A stretch of 64,000 nt of DNA from Magnetococcales bacterium HCHbin5. Lineage in GTDB: Bacteria > Pseudomonadota > Magnetococcia > Magnetococcales > Magnetaquicoccaceae. Numbering within the stretch: position 1 is the first letter of the stretch; every line of letters starts with the position of its first letter. The notes under the pieces were generated by a model. That model saw only the letters and a list, made by a program, of their open reading frames with translations, was not told where the DNA came from and made no database searches. This document shows positions 15,209 through 25,678 of this stretch, one piece after another. The stretch is taken from positions 1-64,000 of the forward strand of contig PEAG01000002.1 of the NCBI GenBank assembly GCA_002753505.1, in the 5' to 3' direction. The position numbers and the translations under genes are program-made.

Positions 15209-17160
15209 ATCCATTGAATGAGCCCGCTGCCATGATGCGAGATGGCAATAATACCCTCTATCTGCTCTCCAGTTTCAGCACGTTGGTCATTGCCTTGGCT
15301 GTTGGTTTGCAGCCCCTCTATCTGGATGACGCATTGCGCATTCCCTACGAGGAGAGCGGTATTATCAACTCACACCTGGTCGTGGTCACAGAGCTTATCA
15401 GCCTGTTTGTTGTGGGTTACCTGAAATTTGTTCAGCAAAAAATTGGCGGCGGTCTGTTGCTCTTTATCGGCTTTCTGGTCGCAGGCACGGGGGCTACACT
15501 GGCTCCTTTAAGCCATGAGACCCAGGCGGCATTGGGTATCGGTGGCTTGGTATTTTATTATTTGATGCGCATCTTGATCTCGCTGGGAAGCAATATTGCG
15601 CAAATTGAAACAGCCACCGTGTTCGGAAAATGGGCCGTCCCTGCGGCTGTCTCACAGGTGATGATCGATAAAATCATCATGATGGTGCTGGGAGGCACGG
15701 TGATTTTTGCCATTCTCATGCAGATACCTCACGATGCCGGGAGCGTCTATGCGGTCATGGCCATAACAGCCTTGATTGGCATTACAGCCGCATGGATTAC
15801 CAAACGGAAGCTGGCTGCGCTTCAGCCGGCCGTATTGCCCAGTGAACAACCCCTGGTGGAGACGACCTGGAGGTTGGTTGCCCGGGATCCCCGGTTGCAA
15901 CTCAGTTTGGCCGCCAGCTTTTTTGTCCGGGCCGACATGATTGTCTTGAGCCTGTTTTTATCCATGTGGCATATCTCCATCGCCGACCTTGTCGGGGTGA
16001 GTCGTGTCCATGCAACGGCGCACGCTGCGGCACTGATTGGAGTGACGGGTTTGGTGTCGCTGCTCTCCATTCCCTTTTGGAAACAGTTCATGGCGGTACA
16101 CAGTCGTGTCACCGCCATTGCAGCCAGCCTCTGCATCGCTGGAACAGGCTTCCTGCTCATGGGTCTGGTCGTCAACCCATTCAGCTGGGCCATTTTTGTG
16201 CCGTTGCTCCTCATCGGTTTTGGCTCGGCTGGCAGCCTGATTGCTCCCAAAATTTTGACCCTGGAGTTGTTGCCTCCAGCCATGCTGGGTGCTGTGCAAG
16301 GGCTTTTCTTTTTGATGGGTACTCTCGGAGTGGTTGTTTTGGTGCAAAGCGGGGGCTATTTTTTTGATGCGGTGGGCCCCCGCTCCCCTTTCGCCTTGAT
16401 CGGTACCGGCAACCTGCTGCTGCTGCTCTATGCAGGATGGTTGATTCAAGGCAAAATGAACGAAGACGCCCACCATGTGCTGTTTGCCAAAGGGAGAGAT
16501 ACCCTTGATCTGAAGCCCCTCATTTTCATGATGTCCCTGTTGCCCGTATTATGGTTGTTGGGGCGGGTATTGCTCAGCGGATATGTTCCGGGTACCTCTC
16601 TTGGAGAGATGCCGGTCGGTTTTATCAACCGCTATCTGGGCGACTGGGCCTTTAATTTTTTGTTGATCTCGCTCTCCCTGCGGCCGGTCAGCGAAATCAG
16701 TCAGATCAAGCAGTTTGGCCAATACCGGCGGATGATCGGGTTGTATGCCTTCTTTTATGCCTCGTTGCACGTGATCACCTTCGTCTGGCTGGAGTGGAAC
16801 CTGAAATGGAATGATATTGTGGCGGACATCTACAAAAGGGAGTTTACCCTGCTGGGGGTTGCGGCCTTTGCCATGCTGCTGGTCCTGGCCTGGACCTCCC
16901 GCCATGATTCCGTTCGGCAACTGGGTTACAAGCGATGGAAGCAGATTCACAAAATGACATATGCAATCAATATATTGATTGCATTCCATTTTGTTTTTGC
17001 CTCAACCCACGACAATGGAGAACCCTATCTCTACCTGATTCTGGTCGTCCTGCTGTTGTGGTACCGATTGCGACAGAAAAATACTCCAGAGCATTTACCC
17101 GGACATGGAGCCTCTGCCACTGCCGGTTCAGAGCGGATGCAAAGCCTGCAGGGGTCATAA
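15205..17160 (+). CDS. mamZ: Magnetosome protein MamZ (MFS transporter / ferric-reductase-like fusion)
   Basis: A 651-residue integral membrane protein. Residues about 15-425 form a major-facilitator domain (LYLLSSFSTLVIALAVGLQP at the N-terminus, roughly 12 hydrophobic segments). Residues about 430-630 form a YedZ/ferric-reductase-like transmembrane domain, with histidines in FFYASLHVITFVW and MTYAINILIAFHFVF suited to haem b. This fusion and length (about 660 in Magnetospirillum) are diagnostic of MamZ, thought to reduce and/or move iron across the magnetosome membrane together with MamX. It is translationally coupled to mamX. Its stop overlaps the convergent histidine-kinase stop by six bases. 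Confidence 0.9.
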   Translation: MNPLNEPAAMMRDGNNTLYLLSSFSTLVIALAVGLQPLYLDDALRIPYEESGIINSHLVVVTELISLFVVGYLKFVQQKIGGGLLLFIGFLVAGTGATLAPLSHETQAALGIGGLVFYYLMRILISLGSNIAQIETATVFGKWAVPAAVSQVMIDKIIMMVLGGTVIFAILMQIPHDAGSVYAVMAITALIGITAAWITKRKLAALQPAVLPSEQPLVETTWRLVARDPRLQLSLAASFFVRADMIVLSLFLSMWHISIADLVGVSRVHATAHAAALIGVTGLVSLLSIPFWKQFMAVHSRVTAIAASLCIAGTGFLLMGLVVNPFSWAIFVPLLLIGFGSAGSLIAPKILTLELLPPAMLGAVQGLFFLMGTLGVVVLVQSGGYFFDAVGPRSPFALIGTGNLLLLLYAGWLIQGKMNEDAHHVLFAKGRDTLDLKPLIFMMSLLPVLWLLGRVLLSGYVPGTSLGEMPVGFINRYLGDWAFNFLLISLSLRPVSEISQIKQFGQYRRMIGLYAFFYASLHVITFVWLEWNLKWNDIVADIYKREFTLLGVAAFAMLLVLAWTSRHDSVRQLGYKRWKQIHKMTYAINILIAFHFVFASTHDNGEPYLYLILVVLLLWYRLRQKNTPEHLPGHGASATAGSERMQSLQGS

Positions 17161-19539
17161 CGGTAAAAAGGGGGCCAACTGTTCCAATAATCGTCTCTTG
17201 GAGATGGGTTTGGTCAGGTAAAGGGTGCAACCGGCCTCCATGGCGGTTTCCGTGGCCTCTTTCATGGCATCAGCGGTCAGCGCAATGATGGGCACAGGAG
17301 GCAGGTCATGGGCCTGTTCCCAGGCCCGGATGGTACGGGTGGCCGTGAAGCCATCCATGACCGGCATCTGGATATCCATCAGGATCAGATCATAGGAGTT
17401 GGCTTGTACCATCTCGACCGCCTCTGCACCGTTTCCTGCGACATCCAGACGGCAGTGAACCTGTTTAAGATAAGCCCGTACCAGTACCTGGTTCTCCTCC
17501 GCATCATCCACCAGCAGCAGCGTCAGAACGGCATTATCCGGACGTGCCCCCTGTGCTGATGAGTGGGGCAGGGGGGTGGGGTTGGGGAACTCGGGGGGCA
17601 TCTCAACCGCAGGCAGGGGCAGGGTAAAATAAAATTGGCTGCCCTCTCCCTCGGTGCTGCGTACCCCGATCCTGCCTCCTGCGTGTTGGACCACCTGGCG
17701 GCAGATGGTCAATCCGAGGCCGGTGCCACCAAATTTGCGGGTAACAGAGGAGTCGGCCTGATTGAAAGGCAAAAAGATGGACTCTCTCTTGTCCGGCGGA
17801 ATACCGATACCCGTATCTGTCACGGAAAAATGGATGCTACCGTCTGGTTCCGGTTGTGCGGTGACGATGATGCTGCCCTGCTGGGTGAATTTGATCGCGT
17901 TGCCAATCAGGTTGAGCAATATTTGCCGCAAACGACCGGGGTCACCCTGCACCCATTGGGGCAGCACATCGTGGCAGCGGAGGGATAGCGTATTGCCTTT
18001 CTCCTTGGCAAGCATGTTTAAAATGTCCACTGTCCCGATGAGCAGATTGTGCAGGTCAAAGGGAATGAACTCCATGTCCAGTTGACCCGCTTCAATTTTG
18101 GAAAGATCCAGAATGTCGTTGATGAGGGCGAGCAGGGCCGCACCGGATTGGTTGGAAATTTCCAAAAACTGACGCTGTTCATCGGTGAGGGTTGTTTCCA
18201 GCAGCAACTCTCCCATCCCCAGCAGGGCATTGATGGGGGTGCGAATCTCATGGCTCATGGTGGCCAAAAATTGGCTTTTCGCCAAGGTGGCGGTTTCCGC
18301 CTGCTCTTTGGCGGCGTGCAGTGCGGCCTCACTTTTTTTGCGATCAGAAATATCCCGTAAAATGCCGGTATAGAAGGAGTCCCCCCCGGCGAGCCAGGAG
18401 GAGACGGAGAGTTCCAGGGGGAACTCCACACCGTCCTGGCGTACGCCCCGCAGCTCCAGGGTGGCATTGATCACCCGGGAGCTGGCACCCTGTGGCATTC
18501 TGGCGAGGCCCTCCCTGTGGCGCAGACGGAACTCTTCCGGCATCAGGGTTTCCACGGGTTTGCCGAGTATTTCCTGCTCTGGATAAAGAAAAATCTGTTC
18601 CGCACCCTTGTTCCAGGTGATAATTTTACCGCTGGCATCGATGGTGACAATGGCCTCAACGGCGGACTCTGCCACGGAACGGAACCGTTGCTCGCTTTCA
18701 CGCAGGGAGCATTCAATTTTTTTCCGTTCTGAAATTTCTCTGGTCAGTTCTGCAGTGCGTTCCTTCACCCGCTCTTCCAAGCCATCGCGGATCTGTTGCA
18801 ACGCCTGCTGAGCCTGGGTGCGTTCGGCCACCTCTTGGTTGAGGGCGGCTGCCACCTCTTTGAGGCGTTCGATGTGATTGACCACCTGTTGCACCATGGG
18901 CCGAAAAATAAGAAAAACTTCCAACAGCAGGGTAAACAGGGTGCAGATCAGAACCCCGGTCTCCATGTTGTGCAAATTTTTGATAACCGCTTCCCCCTCC
19001 CGCTGGTACTGCCAAACCATTTTGTCAAGCGAAACCAGCAGGGGACCGGGTGCGGTGGCGAGAATGGTTTCCACCTCGGGTTGATCGGCCTTCAGATGGC
19101 CGAACGGAGTGGCCAGCACAGAGCGCAGGGCTGCGATATAGAGCCGCATGCGGGGATCGAGTGGGGCGTTGCCCTCAAAATACATGGCATGAACCAGCGC
19201 ACTCATGCTGTCGGGCAGTCCCAACTGTTCGTTGCCCTGGGTCAGTCCGTTGTGGGAGAGTTCCATCAGGTCGGTGGCTTTTTCCAACTCCGACCGGGCC
19301 TGTTCATACTCTGCAGGGGTTTGGGAAAGCAACATACGTTGCACAAAAAGGGTGGTCCGTTGGGAGAGCATCCGCTGACGACCGCTGATGTTAACCAGTG
19401 CCCCGGTACTCTCCTGTTGGATGATGACCAGGGTCAGGGCAATGTAGGCGGTGCCTGCCAACAAGAGGATGACCGTCAATGCCAGGGCATAACGTTTGGT
19501 CATCCATCGACTGGATTCGCTTTGCTTTACGGAACGCAT
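17155..19539 (-). CDS. Hybrid sensor histidine kinase with PilJ-type sensor and PAS domain
   Basis: A 794-residue membrane kinase. TM1 is at about 17-40, then a periplasmic PilJ-type domain with [22 protein letters not shown]2 (about 195-220), a coiled coil, and a PAS/PAC domain (about 275-390, [19 protein letters not shown]). The HisKA phosphoacceptor motif [18 protein letters not shown] lies near 426, and the ATPase has [11 protein letters not shown] and [14 protein letters not shown]-terminal receiver has [11 protein letters not shown] and a conserved LTKPIS lysine. No output domain or dedicated regulator lies adjacent. The start at 19539 (ATG after AGGA) is preferred over a TTG seven codons upstream. 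It is convergent with mamZ and overlaps it by six bases. Confidence 0.9.
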   Translation of the reverse strand: MRSVKQSESSRWMTKRYALALTVILLLAGTAYIALTLVIIQQESTGALVNISGRQRMLSQRTTLFVQRMLLSQTPAEYEQARSELEKATDLMELSHNGLTQGNEQLGLPDSMSALVHAMYFEGNAPLDPRMRLYIAALRSVLATPFGHLKADQPEVETILATAPGPLLVSLDKMVWQYQREGEAVIKNLHNMETGVLICTLFTLLLEVFLIFRPMVQQVVNHIERLKEVAAALNQEVAERTQAQQALQQIRDGLEERVKERTAELTREISERKKIECSLRESEQRFRSVAESAVEAIVTIDASGKIITWNKGAEQIFLYPEQEILGKPVETLMPEEFRLRHREGLARMPQGASSRVINATLELRGVRQDGVEFPLELSVSSWLAGGDSFYTGILRDISDRKKSEAALHAAKEQAETATLAKSQFLATMSHEIRTPINALLGMGELLLETTLTDEQRQFLEISNQSGAALLALINDILDLSKIEAGQLDMEFIPFDLHNLLIGTVDILNMLAKEKGNTLSLRCHDVLPQWVQGDPGRLRQILLNLIGNAIKFTQQGSIIVTAQPEPDGSIHFSVTDTGIGIPPDKRESIFLPFNQADSSVTRKFGGTGLGLTICRQVVQHAGGRIGVRSTEGEGSQFYFTLPLPAVEMPPEFPNPTPLPHSSAQGARPDNAVLTLLLVDDAEENQVLVRAYLKQVHCRLDVAGNGAEAVEMVQANSYDLILMDIQMPVMDGFTATRTIRAWEQAHDLPPVPIIALTADAMKEATETAMEAGCTLYLTKPISKRRLLEQLAPFLPL

Positions 19540-19568
19540 GGTGGCGTGTCCTGTTCCCAATCAAAGAT

Positions 19569-20018
19569 TCAGTGTGTTTGACCCCAATCTTTTGCCATGC
19601 AGAGCGATGACTTGAGCTTGGCCTGATTCCACAACTCTGTGACCGTCGGGGGAATGGTTTGGCCAGAGGCCAGGGATTTGAAAGGTCGGCGGCGACCGGT
19701 GACAAACCGCCAATCAAAACCCTGGGCGTAGATGATGGTTTCCAAAATGGGTTGGGCTGGTGTGTGGAAGCCCCACTCCAAGGCATCCAACAAAGGGGGC
19801 ATCAGATCAGGGTTTGGCCCCAGGGAGAGACAGTGGTCGATTGCGCGCAGGCGGGGCAAAAAGGCCGTCATGAATGCCTCAGGAGCCAAGTGCTGTTGGA
19901 TGCGGGTGGCAGCATCAAACAGGTCTGAGGTGATAATAAGCGTTTTGGCAATCATAGCAAAATCCAGCCTGACTGGGGTTGCGGGAAAGGGGCTACCGGT
20001 TGGTGTAATAAGCAACAT
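19569..20018 (-). CDS. Hypothetical protein upstream of the histidine kinase
   Basis: A 149-residue unrecognised protein beginning MLLITPTGSPFPATP and ending in MAKDWGQTH. It contains a predicted helical middle (LIITSDLFDAATRIQQHLAP, LPRLRAIDHCL) and a FVTGRRRPFKSL segment. No membrane segment or signal peptide is apparent. AGGA lies upstream of the ATG at 20018; the frame also extends to 20069 without a better start. It ends 29 bases before the kinase start on the same strand, so it may be co-transcribed and functionally linked, but nothing in the sequence proves this. Confidence 0.55.
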   Translation of the reverse strand: MLLITPTGSPFPATPVRLDFAMIAKTLIITSDLFDAATRIQQHLAPEAFMTAFLPRLRAIDHCLSLGPNPDLMPPLLDALEWGFHTPAQPILETIIYAQGFDWRFVTGRRRPFKSLASGQTIPPTVTELWNQAKLKSSLCMAKDWGQTH

Positions 20019-20164
20019 TCTGTAACAATCCTGACATGCACTGCGTCGCCAGTCAACTACTTCCTGCAATCGCTTTTGCCGCTTGCGACAGCCATAGCAA
20101 CCGAGGCGGCCAACCCATGATCCGTTGTGAACGGAATCTTGCGCAGATGCTTGCCACTCCCGGG

Positions 20165-20194
20165 TTGACAGGGCATCCTGTTAAATGCTAGACA
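20165..20194 (+). promoter_or_regulatory. Possible promoter for the CMD-Rieske gene
   Basis: A consensus -35 TTGACA at 20165-20170 is followed, after 18 bases, by TAGACA (20189-20194), which matches only three of six -10 positions. It lies about 60 bases before the start at 20252. Confidence 0.35.
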
Positions 20195-20251
20195 TCCGAA
20201 GCTGCAGAAATATTTATCTTGATAGAACCGCCTACTGCTGGGAGAAAACAT

Positions 20252-20881
20252 ATGTCCAAGGCTCTTACCTATCTGGCCAAGACGCGGCCAGAAGCGGCGA
20301 CTCATCTGTTGAGTTTTTACAAACACAGTGTTCAGGCGTTGGATGAGAAGACCAAGTGTCTGATCCAGATAGTGACCAAGGTGACGGTTGGGACGGAGCG
20401 GGGGTTGCGTCAGTATGCACCCAAGGCGTTGAAGGCAGGGGCCAGCCGGGAAGAAATTTTGGATGCGGTTTTGATGGCTTTCCCGGCGGCTGGTCTGAAC
20501 AAAGTGCTGGACGCGATTGACATCATGCGGGAAATGGATCTGTTGCCGGAGGCTCCCGCATCCTCTCCCACTGCGGCGGAAGCCCAGTCGTTGGGGTTGC
20601 TGGCCGATTTTCCACTGCAACGCATGCAGTGTGTGCAGCGTCCCAGCGGGGATTATATCGTCTATCGGTCGGATGCAGACACGGTGGTGGTTTACAGTGC
20701 CCGCTGCCCCCACTCCAAGGCCAACCTGTGCCGGGGCACAGACCATGGTACCCAGGTGGAGTGCCGCATCCATAACTGGAGATTTGATTTGGCAACGGGC
20801 GTTTGTATAGAGCCTGCCGGGGGGGCCGGGATGCAGGTGATTCCATCGGTGGTTCGGGACGGCCAACTGCTGCTCCAGTAG
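20252..20881 (+). CDS. Carboxymuconolactone-decarboxylase-like / Rieske [2Fe-2S] fusion protein
   Basis: A 209-residue soluble protein. The N-terminal 100 residues resemble the CMD/AhpD helical fold (DEKTKCLIQIVTKVTVGTE, ALKAGASREEILDAVLMAF). The paired redox cysteines of AhpD are missing. The C-terminal half is a Rieske domain with C152-P-H154 and C171-R-I-H174, the four ligands of a [2Fe-2S] cluster, followed by NWRFDLATG. The likely role is electron transfer or redox sensing; the partner is unknown. The start ATG follows GGGAG. It is monocistronic: a hairpin terminator lies at 20986-21015. A fusion of these two folds is uncommon. Confidence 0.8.
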   Translation: MSKALTYLAKTRPEAATHLLSFYKHSVQALDEKTKCLIQIVTKVTVGTERGLRQYAPKALKAGASREEILDAVLMAFPAAGLNKVLDAIDIMREMDLLPEAPASSPTAAEAQSLGLLADFPLQRMQCVQRPSGDYIVYRSDADTVVVYSARCPHSKANLCRGTDHGTQVECRIHNWRFDLATGVCIEPAGGAGMQVIPSVVRDGQLLLQ

Positions 20882-20985
20882 CAGTGCCATCGACCTCCGT
20901 TTGCGCCGACCTGATGCAGACTAACGGATCGATGAGGCCATGATGGTCGGCGGAGACCATTCAAGTTTTGAACGCTTTTCTCGCC

Positions 20986-21015
20986 AGAAAAGCCGCCTGC
21001 CGTGGCGGCTTTTCT
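20986..21015 (+). terminator. Intrinsic terminator after the CMD-Rieske gene
   Basis: A perfect 12-bp stem AGAAAAGCCGCC-TGCCGT-GGCGGCTTTTCT. The GC core is followed by TTTT and shortly by a longer T-run (about 21025-21034). It lies 105 bases past the stop codon. Confidence 0.75.
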
Positions 21016-21064
21016 GCGTTAAGAATTTTTTTTTCCAAAGCTTGCTATCTTTTCGGACACAACG

Positions 21065-23647
21065 ATGACCAAGCCCAATCAGATGATTCGTTTAAGATAT
21101 TTCTTGCCAGCAACATTCATTGTCTTTGTCGGCGTGGTCTCGGTTGTCAATATGTTATTGAATTACAAAGCATCGCTGCGTACAGCAGAAATGACAGCGC
21201 AAGGCACTTTGGCAAATTCAGGTCGCCAGGTTTCTGACAAGATTTTCAGTTTCCTGAATTCTGCAGTCTCTGTTGTACAACTGAATGCGCACCTGTTTCA
21301 ATTCAACAATACGGAGGCGGCATTTCTGGAACACTTCAATCAGATTACCTGGAAAGAATTGACTACTTATCCTCAGTTCAAATTGATCTATTATGGGGAT
21401 GAACAAGGAAATCATTGGTTGAACAAGCGGGAGCGGGATGCATCTATTCGTGCGCGAGTATTGCGACGCCTGGATGACTCTCCGGCCAGTCGGGCTGCCT
21501 TGCGCGAAGCGGCCACGTTGTCATCGCACGACAAAGAGAAGGTCATGTCACTTCTCTCGCCCTACTTGGCAACACAGTGGCATGGACATGATGATCATGG
21601 CGGCCTGGTTGTGCAGGAGAGGGTGTATGATTTCAACTATGATCCCCGTTTGCGGCCATGGTATATCGGCTCCAAACAGGTGGATGGCCTGTTCTGGACC
21701 GACGTATATACATGGTCGGATGTTTTTCAAGGAAAAAATTTTTCACAAGTCGGGATAACAGTGTCTGCGCCGGTTTACAAGGATGGCAAACGGGCTGGTG
21801 TGGCTGGAATTGATATTGTATTGAAGGATATTTCCGATTTTTTGGCGCAATTGCAGATCAGTGAACATGGTCGGGTATTTATTATCAATGAGCTGGGTGA
21901 AATGGTGGCCATGACCGATTTTGAGGCTGTTGTGCATAAAAAAGAGGATGGCAATATTCAATTGAATCGAGTAATTGATGTGGGAGACCCGGTTATCGTC
22001 TCTTCTTACAGAAAGAGGATGGAAGTGATTAAATCCGCTGGGAAGACAATGGACGATACCGTTAAGGGAAGTTATTTTTCATTCATGGAGTCCGGCAGCA
22101 AATATTTTGCATATTATTCGCCACTGAAGCTTGAACCTTCCAGGAATTGGACAGTTGGTATTGTTATCCCAGAGGATGATTTGCTTTCGGAATCAAAAAA
22201 GGCTGTTTGGCATTCATTGTTCATCTCTGTTGCGACATTGGTTATCATGTGGGTTGTCGGGATTCGTATCAGTCAGAGTATCATGCGATCATTTTCTTTT
22301 CTGGCCGCAGATGCGCAGCGGATCACGGCATTGGACTTGGCCGAAACGCAAGGGATCAGGACGCGATTTTATGAATTTTATGAATTGTCGAATGTTTTTG
22401 CATCCATGAAAGCCAGTTTGCGAGAGATGGTCGGTACTTTGTCCGGGCAGGCAACGCGACTGGATGATGCAGCCGGAGAACTGGCCCGGGCCTCCGCCAA
22501 CCTGTGGGAGGATGCAGACAAAATGAGTGGCAGCGCAGATCTCGTGGCCGTGACCACCTCGAAAATGAGTGGGAATATGGATGCGATTGTACTGGAAATG
22601 CGGGACATGAATGGCAACATCAACGGAATCTTATCCTCTGTTGACCAGATGAATCAGAATATGGACTCGATTGCCATGACGGCGGACGAAAGCAGCAAAC
22701 GCCTGAACCAGGTGGTTTCTGCAGGTAACGAGGCTACGGTCAACATGAAACATGTGTGGGAAGCGGCTCAACGTGCCAGCGGCAATGTCTCCAATATGGC
22801 CATTGCCTTGGAGCAGATGAACACCGCATTGCATGCGGTGCGGGAACAGTGTGAGCTGGCCAATGGAGAGTCGGAACAGGTTCGTTTGCGTGCTCATGGC
22901 AGTTCAGTGATCATGGAAAAGCTTGACCTCTCCACCAAGGCAATTGGTAACGTAGTGCTTTTGATCAACAGTGTTGCCAGTCAGACCAGCATGCTGGCAC
23001 TGAATGCTGCCATTGAGGCCGCCAGAGCGGGCGAAATGGGCAAGGGTTTTACGGTGGTTTCCAATGAGGTGAAAGCCCTGGCCCTGCAGACGGAGGATGC
23101 AACGCATACGATTGCACAGCAGGTTGAGCAAATCCGTATACAGACCGGTGAGGTATTGGCAGCGTCGCGCACTGTGACGACGGGTATGGAGCGCATCAAC
23201 CAATCAAACAATGGCATCCTGGCATCGGTCAATGAGCAGAGTCGTTCTGTGGATACCATTGCCCATATCATGAAGGAGGCCTCGCTGGAAACAGATGCGG
23301 TGTCGAATAAGGTTGAGGAGTCAGCGCAGGGGATCGAAAAGGTTTCACAGAGCATGTATAAAATTTCACGAGGGATTTCAGACGTGGCACGTCATGTGGC
23401 GCAGGCTTCTGCTGAGGTGTCCGAGATGACCCACAGCATGTCCGGGGTTGCACAGGGGGCTGAGGCTGTGGGCAAAAATGTTGTTGACGCCTCCCTCTCT
23501 TCACAGGAGATTGCAAGCACGATGGAAAAGATGACATCTGCGATTGGAGATGTGCGCACCTTGAGTGGTTCGGTACGGCAAAAGGCCGATTCTGTAGCCA
23601 ATACTGTGCAAGAATTAAAGTCGATGCTGGGTCGATTCCAGGTTTGA
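21065..23647 (+). CDS. Methyl-accepting chemotaxis protein with dCache sensor
   Basis: An 860-residue chemoreceptor. TM1 (about 10-32) is followed by a large periplasmic domain (about 40-370) with the dCache_1 marker [15 protein letters not shown] and [19 protein letters not shown]2 is near 378-400, then a short HAMP-like linker, a long coiled coil and the signalling hairpin with [20 protein letters not shown] and [13 protein letters not shown]. dCache receptors usually bind small ligands such as amino or organic acids directly. There is no C-terminal CheR/CheB pentapeptide (it ends LGRFQV). No che genes are adjacent. The ribosome site before the ATG is weak. Convergent with the cytochrome c gene. 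Confidence 0.92.
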   Translation: MTKPNQMIRLRYFLPATFIVFVGVVSVVNMLLNYKASLRTAEMTAQGTLANSGRQVSDKIFSFLNSAVSVVQLNAHLFQFNNTEAAFLEHFNQITWKELTTYPQFKLIYYGDEQGNHWLNKRERDASIRARVLRRLDDSPASRAALREAATLSSHDKEKVMSLLSPYLATQWHGHDDHGGLVVQERVYDFNYDPRLRPWYIGSKQVDGLFWTDVYTWSDVFQGKNFSQVGITVSAPVYKDGKRAGVAGIDIVLKDISDFLAQLQISEHGRVFIINELGEMVAMTDFEAVVHKKEDGNIQLNRVIDVGDPVIVSSYRKRMEVIKSAGKTMDDTVKGSYFSFMESGSKYFAYYSPLKLEPSRNWTVGIVIPEDDLLSESKKAVWHSLFISVATLVIMWVVGIRISQSIMRSFSFLAADAQRITALDLAETQGIRTRFYEFYELSNVFASMKASLREMVGTLSGQATRLDDAAGELARASANLWEDADKMSGSADLVAVTTSKMSGNMDAIVLEMRDMNGNINGILSSVDQMNQNMDSIAMTADESSKRLNQVVSAGNEATVNMKHVWEAAQRASGNVSNMAIALEQMNTALHAVREQCELANGESEQVRLRAHGSSVIMEKLDLSTKAIGNVVLLINSVASQTSMLALNAAIEAARAGEMGKGFTVVSNEVKALALQTEDATHTIAQQVEQIRIQTGEVLAASRTVTTGMERINQSNNGILASVNEQSRSVDTIAHIMKEASLETDAVSNKVEESAQGIEKVSQSMYKISRGISDVARHVAQASAEVSEMTHSMSGVAQGAEAVGKNVVDASLSSQEIASTMEKMTSAIGDVRTLSGSVRQKADSVANTVQELKSMLGRFQV

Positions 23648-23658
23648 TTCCAGAAAAA

Positions 23659-24567
23659 TCAGTGCAGAGTTTTCAGAAAAAAGATCAACTGCCAAATCTG
23701 TTTTTCAGCCAGAATCTCCTTGAATGGCGGCATGTGGCCGCCAAAATCGCGGCCACCCGCGGCCACCATCCAAAAAAGATAGGCATCCCTGTCCAGGACG
23801 CCGCTGCCGACCCAGCTCAACCTTTCCATCGGCAGCTTGAGACGAACGGCCTCCTGGCCATCGCCCATTCCGGAATCCCCATGGCAACCCGCGCAATATT
23901 GTGCATAGTGTACCCCCCCCTCGTAAACATTTTCCATGCCGCTCGGAATGGGAGAGGTCAGTAACGAGTTGGGATCGCATCCCTCTTTGAGATAGTTCAG
24001 GCAGTAATAGCCTTTCATGTTGTGCGCATAAAAAAACTCAACGCTGCGACTTGCGTGGTTCTTGCCACTCCTTGCGACCACACCCTCTGCAGGGGCCTCT
24101 GCAAAACCTGCCGGCTGGAATGTGCCGGCGCGTTGCGGTGCGGTTGCGATCCCTTGTTGGACGATGGCGGGCAACTCTGCCGTCGGCCGCTCCCACAAAT
24201 CCTGCAGATTGATGTACGCCACCGCACTCATTATCAACAGCAAAACGGTGACTCTGAATCCCCGCTTGTCCTTGAGGCTTTCCCAGAACAGATGGGGGGA
24301 GAAGTGGACAGGGAAAGCAGCGGCGTGCGCCAGGGTCGAACAGCCCGTATCGGTTGAAGCCGACGGATTCGGCGGCATCATCGCTTGCTGTTGCGGCAAA
24401 GAGGCAGCGACACCCTCGAAAGCGTGAAGGGTTGCACCCTTCGCCGGGTTTTTGGGCGACCGCTGCTCCGCCCGGGTCGTCTCGTGAAGATCACGCAGAG
24501 CGTCTGCGTTGAGCCGGTCAACCGGCTTTTTGCCTTTGCAAAGAGAGGCGATAAGATAAAAAATCAC
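23659..24567 (-). CDS. Membrane-anchored monohaem cytochrome c
   Basis: A 302-residue protein with an N-terminal hydrophilic stretch of about 100 residues, a single transmembrane helix (RVTVLLLIMSAVAYI, about 105-120) and a periplasmic part with one haem-binding CAGCH (near 224-228). The probable distal methionine is in GGHMPPFKE near the C-terminus. It resembles class I cytochromes (cbb3 CcoP-type or Cyt_CBB3 fold) and may shuttle electrons to a terminal oxidase or in sulfur oxidation. The 100-residue N-terminal extension is unusual; the GTG start at 24567 could be too far upstream, with in-frame ATGs nearer the helix. It lies downstream of the polysaccharide operon on the same strand with a 63-base gap. 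Confidence 0.82.
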   Translation of the reverse strand: MIFYLIASLCKGKKPVDRLNADALRDLHETTRAEQRSPKNPAKGATLHAFEGVAASLPQQQAMMPPNPSASTDTGCSTLAHAAAFPVHFSPHLFWESLKDKRGFRVTVLLLIMSAVAYINLQDLWERPTAELPAIVQQGIATAPQRAGTFQPAGFAEAPAEGVVARSGKNHASRSVEFFYAHNMKGYYCLNYLKEGCDPNSLLTSPIPSGMENVYEGGVHYAQYCAGCHGDSGMGDGQEAVRLKLPMERLSWVGSGVLDRDAYLFWMVAAGGRDFGGHMPPFKEILAEKQIWQLIFFLKTLH

Positions 24568-24630
24568 AGATCAATCCGTAACAATTGTCAAACCCTGGCC
24601 AGAAATACCAAACGCTCGGGGCACCCCCCC

Positions 24631-25665
24631 TCAACCGCTGTGGATGTGCGCCACATACCAGTCTATCGACTCCTCCAACCCCTCATCAAAACGATGGGTA
24701 GGCTGATAACCTAGCAATTCTTGTGCCTTGGAGATGTCAGCCAACGAGTGGCGGACATCCCCGGGTCGGAAATCGCGGTATGTGGGCTGGATCTCATTCA
24801 GCTCAACGCCCCGCTTGCGCAATCCAGCCAAAATACTGCTGAACAGGGTGTTCAGGGTGGTGCGCTGGTTCAATGCCACATTGTATGTCTGATTGATGGC
24901 GGCCGGATGGCCGGTGGTGGCGGCCAACAGATTGGCCTGTACGCAATTGTCGATAAAACAAAAATCACGGCTTGTTTCCCCGTCACCGTTGATATAGACA
25001 GGTTTGCCGCTCAAAAGCGCGCCGATCCACTCCGGGATGACCGCTGCGTATGCACTATGGGAGTCCTGCCTGCGACCAAACACATTGAAATAGCGCAAGC
25101 CGATGCTCTCCAGACCATAGCTGTGGGCAAAGACACCGGCATAAAGCTCGTTGACATATTTGCTCACCGCATAGGGGGAGAGGGGGCGTCCGATCTTGTC
25201 TTCAACCTTGGGGAGCGCGGGATTGTCTCCATACACAGAACTCGATACCGCATAAACAAAGCGTTTGACCCCCGCCTTGTGGGCTGCCAGCAGCATATTC
25301 AGAAAACCATCCACATTGACCTGGTTGGTGGTGATCGGATCCGCAATCGATCGTGGGACAGAACCCAACGCGGCCTGGTGCAAAACCAGATCGACGCCAT
25401 TGCAGGCCCGCTGGCAATCCTCAAAATTGCGGATGTCCATTTCGTGGAAAAGGCACCGTTGCCATTGTCGTGCCGTAACGCTGTCACGGACCTGCTCCAG
25501 GTTGCGGCGATGGCCAGTGGAAAAATTGTCGATCGCAACCACCGTTTGATCCAGGTTCAACAGGGCCTCCAACAGATTGCTGCCGATAAAACCGGCAACG
25601 CCAGTGACCAGCCAACGCCGCGGGTTGGCCTGCAGTTGCTGGCAAACCTCGGTAAATTTGTTCAT
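24631..25665 (-). CDS. wbpP: UDP-N-acetylglucosamine 4-epimerase (WbpP/TviC family)
   Basis: A 344-residue extended-SDR enzyme with NAD-binding [16 protein letters not shown], the SSS/YAVSK catalytic set ([21 protein letters not shown]), and strong family likeness to WbpP ([43 protein letters not shown]). The family interconverts UDP-GlcNAc and UDP-GalNAc, or the corresponding uronic acids. The start at 25665 follows GGGAG; the frame's earlier ATG lies inside the next gene. It is the last gene of the polysaccharide operon, 13 bases after the dehydrogenase. Together they would supply UDP-GalNAc and UDP-GalNAcA as in Pseudomonas O6 or Vi antigen synthesis. Confidence 0.9.
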   Translation of the reverse strand: MNKFTEVCQQLQANPRRWLVTGVAGFIGSNLLEALLNLDQTVVAIDNFSTGHRRNLEQVRDSVTARQWQRCLFHEMDIRNFEDCQRACNGVDLVLHQAALGSVPRSIADPITTNQVNVDGFLNMLLAAHKAGVKRFVYAVSSSVYGDNPALPKVEDKIGRPLSPYAVSKYVNELYAGVFAHSYGLESIGLRYFNVFGRRQDSHSAYAAVIPEWIGALLSGKPVYINGDGETSRDFCFIDNCVQANLLAATTGHPAAINQTYNVALNQRTTLNTLFSSILAGLRKRGVELNEIQPTYRDFRPGDVRHSLADISKAQELLGYQPTHRFDEGLEESIDWYVAHIHSG

Positions 25666-25678
25666 TCGCTGCTCCCTT

